From positions 248,001-312,000 of the forward strand of contig NZ_CP107796.1 of the NCBI RefSeq assembly GCF_036345995.1: a stretch of 64,000 nt of DNA, read 5' to 3'. A model generated the notes under the pieces. The model ran no database searches. It saw nothing but the letters and a program-made list of their open reading frames with translations, and was not told where the DNA came from. This DNA is from Streptomyces sp. NBC_00557. Lineage in GTDB: Bacteria; Actinomycetota; Actinomycetes; Streptomycetales; Streptomycetaceae. Positions 25,311 through 34,181 of this stretch are shown in pieces. The translations under genes were made by a program, and so were the position numbers. Each line of letters begins with the position of its first letter. The stretch's first letter is position 1.

Positions 25311-25525
25311 CGGCGGTCAAGGTTCCAGACCGCCGCCGGCACGCCCGGCCTCGGCTACTGCCGCTGGCCCCTCATGGACAACTTGGAGCGGATCTCCGGA
25401 TACGGCGCCCAGCTCGGCCTGCCCGAGGTCGACCGCGCCACCTTCAGCGCCGCCCCAGGCCGAGCGCGCGCGTGGCGCGGACTTGGTGGACCGGGTCCGC
25501 CGGGAGTGCGGCAGACGGCCGCCGG

Positions 25526-26731
25526 TCACCGCCGCAGGGGACTGGCGGCACTGTGACGTGGTGAACCACGCAGGCCGCCGAGCGCCAGGACCGTCATCAC
25601 CACCGCGGCCCCCGCCGCGACAGCGAAACCACCGTGCGGGCCGGCCGTGTCCACCACCCGGCCCGCGACCGCCGCGGCGCCCGCAGATCCTGCGGCGCTG
25701 GCGGAGTTGCCCCAGGTGAGGGCCTGGGTGAGGACGGTGCGCGGGACCGACGACTCCGTGAGAACGGAGGCCAGGATCACGACGACGGGCACGGCGAGTC
25801 CGGTCAGGGCGAGGGCGGCGCCGACCGCGAGGGGGGCGTCGAGGAAGGTCAGCGGGAGGCCCGCGAGGGCGAGGCAGGCGGCGGCCGCGGCCTGGTGGCA
25901 TCGGGGCGAGCCGCGGTGGCGCCCTACTCCGTAAGCCCAACTCGCCAAGAGGTTGGTGCAGTTGGAGGCGGCGTAGAGCGGTGCTGCCGCGTCCGGCGTG
26001 CCGCGGTCGACGGCGTACGCGGTGATGGACACCTGCATCGCGCCGAAGAACACCCCGAGCGCGAGGCCGAGCGCGACCTGCCGCAGGAACGCGGAGTGAA
26101 GCAGGGCGCGTCCGGCGTGCCGGTGTTCGGTGCGGCCGGTGACGGGCGGCGTGGTGCGGCGCTGGGCGGCGAGGGCGAGTCCGCCGCCGACGACGAGGGC
26201 GGCGGCGAGCAGTACTCCGGCGCCCGGGTGGCCCGCTGCCCCGAGGGCGCTCACCAGGGCGGGGCCGGCCAGGTAGGACACGCCGTTGGCGAGGGCCTCC
26301 AGAGCGAAGGCGGTGGGCAGCGCGGCAGCCCGTTCGCCGGAGAGCAGGGCGGACCAGCGAGCGGCGGACAGGGCACCGAGCTGGGGCAGCGTGGCCCCGA
26401 CGAGCACTCCTGCGAGCGGGTCCGGAACGGTGCCGGCGAGCAGCAGCGCCACGGCCCCGGCATGTGCGCCCAGCGCGCAGGGAAGCACTCGCGTCTGCCC
26501 GAACCGGTCGGCAAGCCGGCCGAGTTGGGGACCGGCGGCGGCGTCCGCGACAGCGAATCCGCCGGTGACGAGACCCGCGGCGGCATACGACCCGGTGCGT
26601 GCGTGCACCAGCCAGACGAGGCCGATCCCCGTCATGGCGATGCCCAGACGCCCGACAGCAGCGGGAAGGAAGAAGGCCGCAGCACCCGAAGTGCGCAGCA
26701 CGGTCCGGTAGTTCGCCGAAGCCGAAGGCAC
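25526..26731 (-). CDS. MFS transporter
   Basis: A 401-residue integral membrane protein of the major facilitator superfamily with about twelve transmembrane segments and the motif A loop seen as GRLADRFGQTR after the second helix. Proteins of this size and type export drugs or metabolites, or take up small solutes. The GTG at 26731 with AAAGGGA upstream is preferred; the frame is open further but becomes Arg-rich noise. It lies 258 bases downstream of the SDR gene on the same strand and may be co-regulated with it. Between this stop and the terminator at 25310, positions about 25360-25500 read like an eroded coding piece. Confidence 0.86.
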   Translation of the reverse strand: MPSASANYRTVLRTSGAAAFFLPAAVGRLGIAMTGIGLVWLVHARTGSYAAAGLVTGGFAVADAAAGPQLGRLADRFGQTRVLPCALGAHAGAVALLLAGTVPDPLAGVLVGATLPQLGALSAARWSALLSGERAAALPTAFALEALANGVSYLAGPALVSALGAAGHPGAGVLLAAALVVGGGLALAAQRRTTPPVTGRTEHRHAGRALLHSAFLRQVALGLALGVFFGAMQVSITAYAVDRGTPDAAAPLYAASNCTNLLASWAYGVGRHRGSPRCHQAAAAACLALAGLPLTFLDAPLAVGAALALTGLAVPVVVILASVLTESSVPRTVLTQALTWGNSASAAGSAGAAAVAGRVVDTAGPHGGFAVAAGAAVVMTVLALGGLRGSPRHSAASPLRR

Positions 26732-26989
26732 GGCGGATCCCTTTCGCCGCCCGGCGGGACGCGCCGCACGAGGTCGTCGGCGTCCGGATGTGCCGACCCG
26801 TGGCTGCGTCTGAAGCCGTCCAGTGGTGGCGTGGAGCGGGGACGCGCACCCCACGCCGGCTCCGTCACCGGGCAGATGTCATGCGGTAGTGGTGACCTCC
26901 TTGAGGGTAGAGGAACGGCGCGCGGAAACGAACCGGGTGCAGCCCGTTCGCCGGAGCCCCGGCGAGCCGGGTGCATCAGAGGGAGCCGC

Positions 26990-27706
26990 TCACCACGGCA
27001 CCTTGGTCCCGTCCCACGAGAAGAACGCGCCTGTCGGCCCGTCGTCCGGGAGGAGCGCGAGACGCACGGCCCCTGCCGCAGCCTCCGCCGGGTCGCCGCC
27101 CGTGGCCATGGCTCCGGGGACCAGGTCGGTGGCGCGCCGGCCGGGGGCGAGGGCGTTGACCTTGACGCCCTCCTCGGCGAGCGTCTGGGCGTACAGGAGC
27201 GTGAGGGCGTTGAGGGCGGCCTTCGAGGCGCGGTACGCGGCGGAACCCGGACGGCCCGGCGGGAACTGGGGGTTGGGGTGCGTGCTCCAGGTCAGGGAGG
27301 CCGTGCCGCTGGAGACGTTGACGATGCGGGGGTGCGGAGAGCGGCGCAGGGCCGGGAGGAAGGCGTTGGTCACCTCCACCACGCCGACGACGTTCGTCTC
27401 GTACGCCCGGCGGAACTCCTCGGCGTGGGACTCGGTCGGCGGGGCGAGGGACGGATTGATGCCCGCGTTGTTGACCAGGACGTCCAGGCGGTCCACCCGC
27501 GCCGCCGCCTTCGCGACGCTGTCGGCGTCGGTGACGTCGAGCACCAGAAGCCGCGCGTCGCCGCCGATCTGCTCGACGGCCTGCCGCCCCCGCGCGGCGT
27601 CCCGTGACCCCACGTACACGGTGAAGCCCTCCGCGACCAGCCGGGCCGCGATATGCCGGCCGATTCCCTTGTTGGCACCGGTGACCAGTGCTGTGCGATC
27701 GTTCAT
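26990..27706 (-). CDS. Short-chain dehydrogenase/reductase
   Basis: A 238-residue classical SDR with the cofactor motif TGANKGIGRHIA, NNAG, the catalytic Ser in VNVSSGTASL, and Tyr and Lys in AYRASKAALN. It probably uses NADP(H), judging by SRDAARG after the second strand. The substrate is unknown. ATG 27706 is chosen; a GTG three codons earlier is nearer to GAGGA. It is divergent from an XRE regulator, an arrangement common for SDRs controlled by that protein type. Confidence 0.88.
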   Translation of the reverse strand: MNDRTALVTGANKGIGRHIAARLVAEGFTVYVGSRDAARGRQAVEQIGGDARLLVLDVTDADSVAKAAARVDRLDVLVNNAGINPSLAPPTESHAEEFRRAYETNVVGVVEVTNAFLPALRRSPHPRIVNVSSGTASLTWSTHPNPQFPPGRPGSAAYRASKAALNALTLLYAQTLAEEGVKVNALAPGRRATDLVPGAMATGGDPAEAAAGAVRLALLPDDGPTGAFFSWDGTKVPW

Positions 27707-27837
27707 GACAGCCACGGTCCTCGCGGCGCGACGGCCGTGCCAGGGATCACCTGTACCAGGCAGCCCGGGGAAGACCAGGCCCGGGCAACGGCAGTTCCCG
27801 GAGAAGTCGAGGACAACGGCCGCCGAAGGAGGCGTTC

Positions 27838-28665
27838 ATGCCGAGGCAGGAGCTGGCCCGCTTTCTGCGGGAGCGCCGGGCGGAACTGCGTCCGCACGAA
27901 TTCGGGCTGCCGGCCGGCGCACCTCGCCGCACGCCCGGCCTGCGGCGGGAGGAGGTGGCGGAGCTGGCCCACATGTCGGTCGACTACTACGTACGGCTGG
28001 AGCAGGCCCGCGGGCCCCGGCCGTCCGCCCGGATCCTGGACTCGCTCGCACGGGCCCTGCGGCTCACGCCCGCCGAGCGCGACCACCTCTTCCGCCTCGC
28101 CGGATCGGCCGCGCCGCCCGGCGCCGGACCCGTGCGACGGGTGCGCCCGCATGTGGCCCGGATGCTGCAGCGGCTGCCGGACACCGCCGCGATCGTCACC
28201 GACGCCGCCTACGGTGTCGTGGCGTGGAACCCGCTGGCACAGGCGCTGCTCGGCGGTGGGCTGGGACGCGGGACGACGAACCTCGCGCGGCGCCGGTTCC
28301 TCGGCGAGGGACCGCTGCACGACCCGGCGGACGCCGAGGAGTTCGGGCACGTCCTGGTGGCACGGCTGCGCCGCGCCGCCGACCGCTACCCCCATGACAC
28401 CGGGCTCGCCGCCCTGCTGGCCGAACTGCACGAGGGCAGCGAGGAGTTCCGCCGGCTGTGGCAGTCGCGGCCCGTGCACGCGCCCGGCCACCGCACCAAG
28501 ACCGTCGGCCATCCGACGGCGGGCAGACTCCGGCTGAACTGCGACGTCCTGCTGGTGCCCGAGGACGACCAGGAAGTCGTGCTGATCACCGCGGACCCCG
28601 GCTCGCCCTCGGCACGAGCCCTGCACGAACTCGCCGAGGCGACCGGTCAGCGTCCGCCGGCGTAG
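27838..28665 (+). CDS. XRE-family regulator with MmyB-like ligand-binding domain
   Basis: A 275-residue regulator. The N-terminal helix-turn-helix (residues about 5-80) contains RRTPGLRREEVAELAHMSVDYY and RLEQARGPRPSARIL, highly typical of the MmyB-type group. The C-terminal half (about 100-265) is the PAS-like ligand-binding domain with AAYGVVAWNPLAQALLG, FRRLWQSR and GRLRLNCDVLLVPEDD; in homologues it binds a fatty-acid-like ligand. GAAGGAGG with a 5-base spacer fixes the ATG. It is divergent from the SDR gene, which it probably controls. Confidence 0.92.
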   Translation: MPRQELARFLRERRAELRPHEFGLPAGAPRRTPGLRREEVAELAHMSVDYYVRLEQARGPRPSARILDSLARALRLTPAERDHLFRLAGSAAPPGAGPVRRVRPHVARMLQRLPDTAAIVTDAAYGVVAWNPLAQALLGGGLGRGTTNLARRRFLGEGPLHDPADAEEFGHVLVARLRRAADRYPHDTGLAALLAELHEGSEEFRRLWQSRPVHAPGHRTKTVGHPTAGRLRLNCDVLLVPEDDQEVVLITADPGSPSARALHELAEATGQRPPA

Positions 28666-28727
28666 CGCCTGATCAGCAGCACCTCATGCTCGGGTCGCCT
28701 CGAGAGCGAGCCGGGCCGACCGTGGCG

Positions 28728-28830
28728 TCAGGGGGCCAGTGCGGTCAGGCAGAGGTCGACGACGGTGTCGACGTAGGCGGCGTCCACCGGTTCGCCCGAG
28801 ACCAGCAGCCGGTAGTGCAAGCCGGTGATC
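28728..28830 (-). pseudogene. 3' fragment of a TetR-family regulator gene
   Basis: Read on the minus strand, this segment encodes GLHYRLLVSGEPVDAAYVDT followed by VVDLCLTALAP and a stop, the C-terminal end typical of TetR_C regulators. Nothing resembling the DNA-binding half exists to its right, because the sequence runs straight into the decarboxylase fragment. It is a truncated relic. Confidence 0.7.
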
Positions 28831-29202
28831 TTCCTGATCAACAACGGCGGATACACGATCGAACGCGGTTACCTCGGCAAAGCCGAGCAGTACAACGACA
28901 TCGCCACCTGGGCCTACGCGGATCTACCGAGGGTGCTCCGCCGGGATACCACGGCGCGGTCGTTCGTTGTCAAGACCACCGCGGACCTGGCGGAGGCCCT
29001 CAGCGCGCCCGACGACACGCTGATCTTCATCGAAGCGGTCATGGATCCCTACGACGCTCCCGCCGCGATCATGGCCAGCAGCAACACCGGCGCGGACATC
29101 GACTACGGGCCTCGCGGCCCGCAGCACCGCGACACGTCCAACTCAGGCCGGCCTGAGTCCCCCACGCGAAACAGCGGGGCGGCCAGGAGACGACTTGGTT
29201 GA
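28825..29202 (+). pseudogene. 3' fragment of a ThDP-dependent alpha-keto acid decarboxylase gene
   Basis: About 125 residues. The first 105 match the C-terminal end of pyruvate/indolepyruvate/phenylpyruvate decarboxylases: VIFLINNGGYTIERGYLG, YNDIATWAYADLP, FVVKTTADLAEAL, LIFIEAVMDPYDAPAA and DYGPRGPQ. At least 400 upstream residues, including most of the ThDP-binding site, are missing. The 5' break coincides with the break of the TetR fragment, so a deletion or rearrangement joined two gene ends here. It cannot make an active enzyme. Confidence 0.82.
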
Positions 29203-29267
29203 GGCAGGCATCGCAGATCAAATCGCCCAAGCAGCTGGACCAGTTCCCCCGGCCCCTGCGGCGGTGC

Positions 29268-30474
29268 TCAGGCCGTGAGGCCCTCGATCGCCACGGGAAG
29301 GTGCCGGGGGCCGCGCAGCACGGCGTTGGCGCGGTACGGCGGCGGGTCCTCGAGCAGCCCGGAGAACCTGACCCGGCGGAAGAGCTCGGGCACGGCCGCA
29401 TGGAGTTCTATCCGGGCGAGGGGGGCGCCGAAGCAGTAGTGGATGCCGGTGTAGAAGCCCAGGTGTTCGTTGTCCCTGCGGTCGGGGTCGAACCGGTCGG
29501 GGTCCTTGAAGCGTCTGGGGTCGCGGTTGGCCGCGGCCAGCATGAGCCAGACCGGGGAGCCCTCGGGGATGGTGGTGCCGGCGACGTCGATGTCGGCCAG
29601 GGCGGTGGTGAATGGGATGAACTGGACCGGGGGCTCGTAGCGCAGCACTTCCTCGATGAGGGGGACGGCCAGGTCCGGGTCCTTCTGGAAGCGGTCGAGG
29701 ACGTCGGGGTGGCGCAGCAGGGTGAGGGTCGTGTTGGTGATGGCGTTGACGGTGGTCTCGTGGCCGGCGACCAGCAGCAGCACCGCGGTGGCCTCCAGGT
29801 CCGCCGGTGTCATGGCGGGGGCGAGCGCGCTGAGCATCCCGGGGCCGGGGGTGGCGGCGTTTTGTCTCGATCAGATCGGTCAGGTGGGCGCCCATGTCCT
29901 GGCGCGCCCGCTGTGCCTTTTCCCGGCCGTCGTCGCCGGCCTGGGGATCGAGGGACGACGCCAGGGCGTCGGCCCAGACGTGGAAGCGCGGTTCGTCCTC
30001 GCGCGGCACGCCGAGGACCTTGCAGATGGCGGTGACGGGAAGGGGGTAGGAGAAGTCCTCGACGATGTCGACCTGTTCCTTGCCTTCGAAGGCGTCGAGC
30101 AGTTCAGTGACGACTTTGGCCAGCTCTCCGCGCAGGTCGTCGGGGAATCTGGGGCTGTGCGGGGGGCCGAACGGCCGGTTGATGGTGTCGCGCAGCCGGT
30201 CGTGCACGGGCGGGTCGGTGAAGATGAAGCTGGGCGGCAGACCGGTCTCCGGGTCCGGTTGTCCGACGCGGGCGTAGCCGGACGGGCGGTTGCTCGTGTC
30301 GTTGCTCAGCCGCGGGTCGTTGGCCAGGCTCCGCACCTCGTAGTAGGTGCTGACCAGGTAGGTGCCGTCGTCCTCCCGCCTGACCGGTTGCTTGCGCAGT
30401 TCCGCGTAGAGCGGGTACGGATCGGCCCGATTGGCGTAGTCGGTGATCTGCGCGATGAGGGTGCCGGGCGTCAT
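29268..30474 (-). pseudogene. Cytochrome P450 gene with a one-base frameshift
   Basis: A bacterial class I P450. The 5' frame encodes about 208 residues up to DLIETKR; the 3' frame resumes with MLSALAPAM and runs to the stop. Removing one base from the five-G run at 29845-29849 (C run on the coding strand) joins them as TKRRHPGPGMLSALAP and gives a normal protein of about 401 residues. All hallmarks are intact: AGHETT in helix I, EEVLRYE for ExxR, and the heme loop TGIHYCFGAPLAR with the Cys ligand. It is either a recent inactivating mutation or a homopolymer sequencing error. The truncated ferredoxin reductase gene lies upstream on the same strand. Confidence 0.85.
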
Positions 30475-30513
30475 GGTGTCTCCTGAGTGCTCCGGGCGGT
30501 GCAGGGCCGGTGA

Positions 30514-31439
30514 TCAGGCATGCGCCGGAACGAACGCGACACGCCGCTCGCTCGGGGAGTGACCCGTAAGCGTGACTGTGGCCCCGTGGGTGGGCAGGTG
30601 GGGGTCGGGGAAGGCCGGGTCGACCGGATGCAGCGTCTCGGTCCGGCGGTCGACCGTGCGGTACTCCGGCGGGAACGGCGCGCCGGACGCGATCTGCTGC
30701 TCGTAGAACCCCAGCCACTTGGCTCCGTCGAAGGACGCCGCGGCGATGACGCGGCCCCGGTAGCCGTACACCGCGACGAACCGCGCCTCGGTGAGCGCTC
30801 CCTGTGCGACGACCAGTTGGTCGCCCAGGGTGGGAACACCGACCGACTTGATGTTGACACCGAACTGGGTGGACCAGAACATCGGCAGCCACAGGTGCGG
30901 CCGGCGATCCGGACCCGCACAGATCATGTTGTGGGCGGCGATCTCGGCCTGTTCGACCGCGTTGCCCCAGTGCTCCAGCGCCAGGAACTGGTAGTCGAAC
31001 AGCGGGTGGGGGCTGCGGGCGACGTCACCTGCGGCGTAGATGTCGTCGGTGACGATGCCGTTGACGTCGAACACCCGGCACCCGGCGTCGCAGGCGATCC
31101 CCCGGGGACCCGCGGCCACCCCCGAGCCGACGAGCCATTCCGTGTTCCGCATGGCGCCGAGCGAGACAACGGCCACATCCACGTCGATCGCGGAACCGTC
31201 GGACAGGTGGGCGCGCTTGAGCCGTCCCACGTCATCGCCCTCGAGGGCGGTCACGCTGACCCCGCACCGCAGGTCGACCCCGTGCTTTCGCTGCAGCCGG
31301 TCCGCGACTGCGCCGATCACTCCGCCGAGCGCGCCCACCAGCGGTGCCGGGCCGCGCTCGGCGACCGTGATCTCGAGGCCCAGCTCCCGGCAGGCGGAGG
31401 CGACCTCGGAGCCCGTGAAACCGGTCCCGATTGCCCGCC
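30514..31439 (-). pseudogene. N-terminally truncated FAD-dependent ferredoxin reductase
   Basis: About 308 residues matching the central and C-terminal parts of ferredoxin/rhodocoxin-type reductases that feed electrons to P450s: the NAD-binding IGTGFTGSEVASACRELG, the second FAD motif DDIYAAGDVARSPHPLF, and the reductase C-domain with FWSTQFGVNIKSVG. The first 140 or so residues, with the first FAD-binding GxGxxG, are absent; upstream reading frames do not supply them. No ferredoxin gene is present. It precedes the frameshifted P450 gene by 39 bases in the same direction, so an electron-transfer operon appears to have decayed here. An intact start further upstream was not found. Confidence 0.75.
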
Positions 31440-31644
31440 TCGTTGAGGTGGACGTGCTGTGGGACGGTGACGCGGCAACTCCCGGACAGGCGGGCACCGG
31501 ATGCGCGGATCGCCTCGGCGCGTGGCGGGTCGGCTGCCAGCCAGGGCGTGTCGGGGCCCAGGGGGACGAGAGGGGGCTTGAGGCCGGCCAGCGTCAACGG
31601 CCCCCCGGACCCACGACAGACCGATCCAAACGAGACTGCCTGGA

Positions 31645-32286
31645 CTAGCCGGCTGCGTGGCAGCGGATGCGGTCGATCATCGCGTCGAGCACCGCCTCCA
31701 GGGCGACGGTGTCGCGGTGGGCCTGGGTCATCAGCAGGCCGCCCTGGAGCGCGGTCAGCAGCGCGAGGGCGAGCCGTCCGGCGTCGGCGTCCCGGTGCAG
31801 CTCGCCGCGTTCCTGCATGGTGCGCAGCCCGTCGCGGATGGCGTTCTCCCACTGGCCGTACGCCGCCACGAGCTGGGCGCGGGCCTGCGGATCGAGGTCG
31901 GAGAGTTCGGCGGCCAGCGAACCGAGGGGACAGCCGCCCTGACAGCCACGGGCATGCTGCACCTGGATGACCGCGTCACGCCAGGCCTCCAGGGCCTCGA
32001 AACTGTCCAGCCTGCTCAGCAGCGGCCGCTGGAAGCCGAGGACCTGCTCGGTCTGGTGCCGGATGACGGCCTGGACGAGGGACCGCTTGTCGCCGAAGTA
32101 GTGGTACAGCTGCGAAGGGCTGGTGACCTGGGCGGCCTTGAGGATGTCCTCCGTGCTGGTGCCCGCCACGCCGCGCTCGTACATCAGCTTGGCCGCCGCC
32201 GCCACGATGCGGTCGCGAGTGGCCCGCCCCTTGGCGGTCAGGCGGCGTTCCTGGGCGCTTTGGGACTCCTCGGTACTGCTGCTCAT
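31645..32286 (-). CDS. TetR-family transcriptional regulator
   Basis: A 213-residue regulator with the TetR helix-turn-helix at residues about 20-65 (RDRIVAAAAKLMYERG, STEDILKAA, SQLYHYFGDKRSLV) and an all-helical ligand domain containing CQGGCPLGSLAAEL, characteristic of a TetR subgroup often controlling oxidative or electrophile defence genes. ATG 32286 is taken; a GTG one codon earlier is possible. It is divergent from the thioredoxin-fold gene, and inverted repeats in between suggest it represses that gene and itself. Confidence 0.9.
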   Translation of the reverse strand: MSSSTEESQSAQERRLTAKGRATRDRIVAAAAKLMYERGVAGTSTEDILKAAQVTSPSQLYHYFGDKRSLVQAVIRHQTEQVLGFQRPLLSRLDSFEALEAWRDAVIQVQHARGCQGGCPLGSLAAELSDLDPQARAQLVAAYGQWENAIRDGLRTMQERGELHRDADAGRLALALLTALQGGLLMTQAHRDTVALEAVLDAMIDRIRCHAAG

Positions 32287-32318
32287 CACTCGGTCACGCT
32301 AACAGAACCGCGGCGTTT

Positions 32319-32336
32319 TTAGAGTTGACAATCTAA
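32319..32336. promoter_or_regulatory. Inverted repeat overlapping the promoter between TetR and thioredoxin-fold genes
   Basis: TTAGA-GTTGACAA-TCTAA has 5-bp arms and overlaps the -35 hexamer TTGACA. It is a good candidate TetR operator. A second repeat lies at 32347-32362. Confidence 0.5.
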
Positions 32337-32352
32337 TGCAGCGGAATAGAGT
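32325..32352 (+). promoter_or_regulatory. Sigma-70-like promoter of the thioredoxin-fold gene
   Basis: TTGACA at 32325-32330 and TAGAGT at 32347-32352 with a 16-base spacer, close to the streptomycete housekeeping consensus. Both hexamers overlap inverted repeats, as expected for repressor control. Confidence 0.55.
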
Positions 32353-32362
32353 GGGCGCTCTA
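32347..32362. promoter_or_regulatory. Second inverted repeat over the -10 region
   Basis: TAGAG-TGGGCG-CTCTA is a 5-bp inverted repeat covering the -10 hexamer. Its arms resemble those of the repeat at 32319-32336, consistent with two sites for one regulator. Confidence 0.45.
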
Positions 32363-32421
32363 GAACTGGGAAGCCGGGGCACACTGCCGTGCTGCACCGG
32401 GCTCCTCCGGAAGGACGCGCC

Positions 32422-33084
32422 ATGACCCTCACCCCCATCGCCGACCAGGTCGCCGCTCTCGCCGGCGGCTTGGCCGGACAGGTTCCGGCCGAGGCGCTGG
32501 AGGCCTTCAGCGCCGAGCAGGCCGAGCTGGACGCCGCCGGGCTCCCGGCAGGCATCGCTGTCGTCGGATCCCCCATGCCGGACGCGCCGCTGCTCGACGC
32601 TCAGGGGAACGCCACCACGCTGGAGCAGACCCGCCACGGCCGGCCCGCGGTCGTGGTCTTCTACCGCGGCGCCTGGTGCCCGTACTGCAACGTGGCGCTG
32701 CGCACCTACCAGCGGGAACTGGCGGCCGAACTGGACGAGCGGGGTGTGGCGATGATCGCCGTCAGCCCGCAGAAGCCGGACGGTTCGCTGACCATGGCGG
32801 AGACCAACGGCCTCTCGTACGCCGTGCTCTCCGACCCCGGCAACCGGATCGGCCGCGCGCTCGGCATCCTCACCCGGCCGAGCGACCAGGCCCAGCAGGC
32901 CCAGGCCTCCCTCGGTCTGGACCTCACCGAGGTGAACGCCGACGGCACCCGCGATGTCGTCATGCCGACCGTGGCGATCGTCGACGCCCAGGGCGTTCTG
33001 CGATGGATCGACGTCCACCCGAACTACACCACCCGCACCGAGCCCTCCCGGATTCTCGCGGCCCTCACGGAGACGATCCACTGA
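32422..33084 (+). CDS. AhpC/TSA-like thioredoxin-fold peroxiredoxin
   Basis: A 220-residue cytoplasmic protein with a peroxiredoxin-like fold. The active site is FYRGAWCPYCN, with Cys86 and Cys89 as a CxxC pair, as in the peroxiredoxin-like family that reduces peroxides or disulfides. An approximately 50-residue helical N-terminal extension precedes the fold, normal for this group. GGAAGGA precedes ATG 32422. It is divergent from the TetR gene and preceded by a clear promoter overlapping two inverted repeats, so it is probably induced by an oxidant or electrophile (inference). Confidence 0.87.
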   Translation: MTLTPIADQVAALAGGLAGQVPAEALEAFSAEQAELDAAGLPAGIAVVGSPMPDAPLLDAQGNATTLEQTRHGRPAVVVFYRGAWCPYCNVALRTYQRELAAELDERGVAMIAVSPQKPDGSLTMAETNGLSYAVLSDPGNRIGRALGILTRPSDQAQQAQASLGLDLTEVNADGTRDVVMPTVAIVDAQGVLRWIDVHPNYTTRTEPSRILAALTETIH

Positions 33085-33506
33085 GCCCGCTCGCGGGCTC
33101 ACGGGGCGTGCGCGCAGGACCCGTGGGCCGGACTTCTTCCCGATCGGAGCGGATGGTGTCCCTGAACGGCGACGTCACGCTGGTGACGGGCAGCGGGGCA
33201 GGGGTCCTGCTCACCCTCGGGGGCCCGCTCGCCGTCAGCCCCGGGCCGCGGAACCGGACGGGCCGTCGTCCCTGCCCCTCGCGCCGCGGGAGCACCGGTG
33301 GCCCTCGGGGACGCGAGCGCCCGGGTGGCCCTGGTGGCCCGCGGCCAAGCGAGCCGTCCGAGACCGCTCCGCCCGCTCGCCGGCCGACCGGCTCGCCGGC
33401 GAGGCCTCCGCGGAGAATCGGGACGTGTCCTGCCCCGGCCGACCCCCGCCGCGCGCGTCCCGCCAGACACCCCGCTCCCACCACCGACCATGGAACGGAA
33501 CCGCAC
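33085..33506. other. Non-coding gap with SDR relic
   Basis: About 420 bases between the thioredoxin-fold and haloacid dehalogenase genes. Its only recognisable content is the eroded SDR sequence described at 33153-33450. Confidence 0.4.
33153..33450 (+). pseudogene. Eroded short-chain dehydrogenase gene
   Basis: The segment opens with MVSLNGDVTLVTGSGAG, a typical SDR cofactor-binding start behind GGAG, then loses the frame. Further on, VALGDASARVALVARG and, in a third frame, SARSPADRLAGEASAEN look like the following SDR strand and helix. Several indels and deletions would be needed to explain this, and nothing resembling the catalytic YxxxK half remains. Confidence 0.35.
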
Positions 33507-34181
33507 GTGACCCGGATACTGGCATTCGACGTCAACGAGACGCTGCTGGACCTCAAGCCCCTGGACGGGCCGTTCGAAGCCCTCTTCGGCACCGCGAAGC
33601 TGCGGCCGCAGTGGTTCGGCCAGATGCTGCAACTGTCTTTCGTCGGCGGCCTGACCGGCGCCTACGTGGACTTCACCACCGCCCAGCGAGCGGCCCTGCG
33701 CATGCTCGCGCAGCGCGAGGGCGTGTCACTGACCGAGGAACAGGTCGAGGAGACGGTCGGCCTGATGGCCTCCCTGCCCCCGCACCCCGAGGTGCCGGCG
33801 GCCCTGCGCAGACTCGCGGACACTCCCCTGCGCCTGGTGGCCCTGACCAACTCCGTGGAGGAGGTGGCGGAACGGCAATTGCGCCATGCCGGCATCCGGG
33901 ACCTGTTCGACCGGGTGATGTCGGCGCACGCCGTGCGCCGGCTCAAGCCCGCGCCCGAGCCGTACCACGCGGTCGCCGCGGCCTTCGGTGTGCCTCCGGC
34001 AGAGGTGCGCCTCGTCGCCGCCCACTCCTGGGACGTCACAGGCGCTCTTCAGGCCGGCTGCAAGGCGGCCTTCGTGCGCCGCCCGGGCGCGGTGCTCAGC
34101 CCGATCGGTCCGCAGCCCGACATCGTCGCCGGCAACATCGGCGACATCGCCGACCTCGTCATCGAACGCGACTGCCGCTGA
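33507..34181 (+). CDS. Haloacid dehalogenase type II-like HAD hydrolase
   Basis: A 224-residue cytoplasmic hydrolase. The nucleophile Asp8 is in AFDVNETLLDL, the second motif in LTNSVEEVAE, the Lys in RLKPAPEPYHA and the acidic motif region in VAAHSWDVTGALQAG, matching the 2-haloacid dehalogenase (type II) group. These enzymes hydrolyse L-2-haloacids, but many genomic members act on other substrates. The GTG at 33507 has only a weak ribosome site (GGAACGGAA). It stands alone. Confidence 0.85.
   Translation: MTRILAFDVNETLLDLKPLDGPFEALFGTAKLRPQWFGQMLQLSFVGGLTGAYVDFTTAQRAALRMLAQREGVSLTEEQVEETVGLMASLPPHPEVPAALRRLADTPLRLVALTNSVEEVAERQLRHAGIRDLFDRVMSAHAVRRLKPAPEPYHAVAAAFGVPPAEVRLVAAHSWDVTGALQAGCKAAFVRRPGAVLSPIGPQPDIVAGNIGDIADLVIERDCR

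Noticed and set aside
25360..25500. Coding-like stretch MDNLERISGYGAQLGLPEVD after the terminator
   Set aside because: It reads like protein but has no ribosome site, turns to Gly/Arg/Pro noise after about 30 residues and matches no family I can name, so I do not list it as a gene.
31440..31644. Region upstream of the truncated ferredoxin reductase as its missing N-terminus
   Set aside because: No frame shows the first FAD-binding GxGxxG or other reductase features, so it cannot be restored by a simple frameshift.
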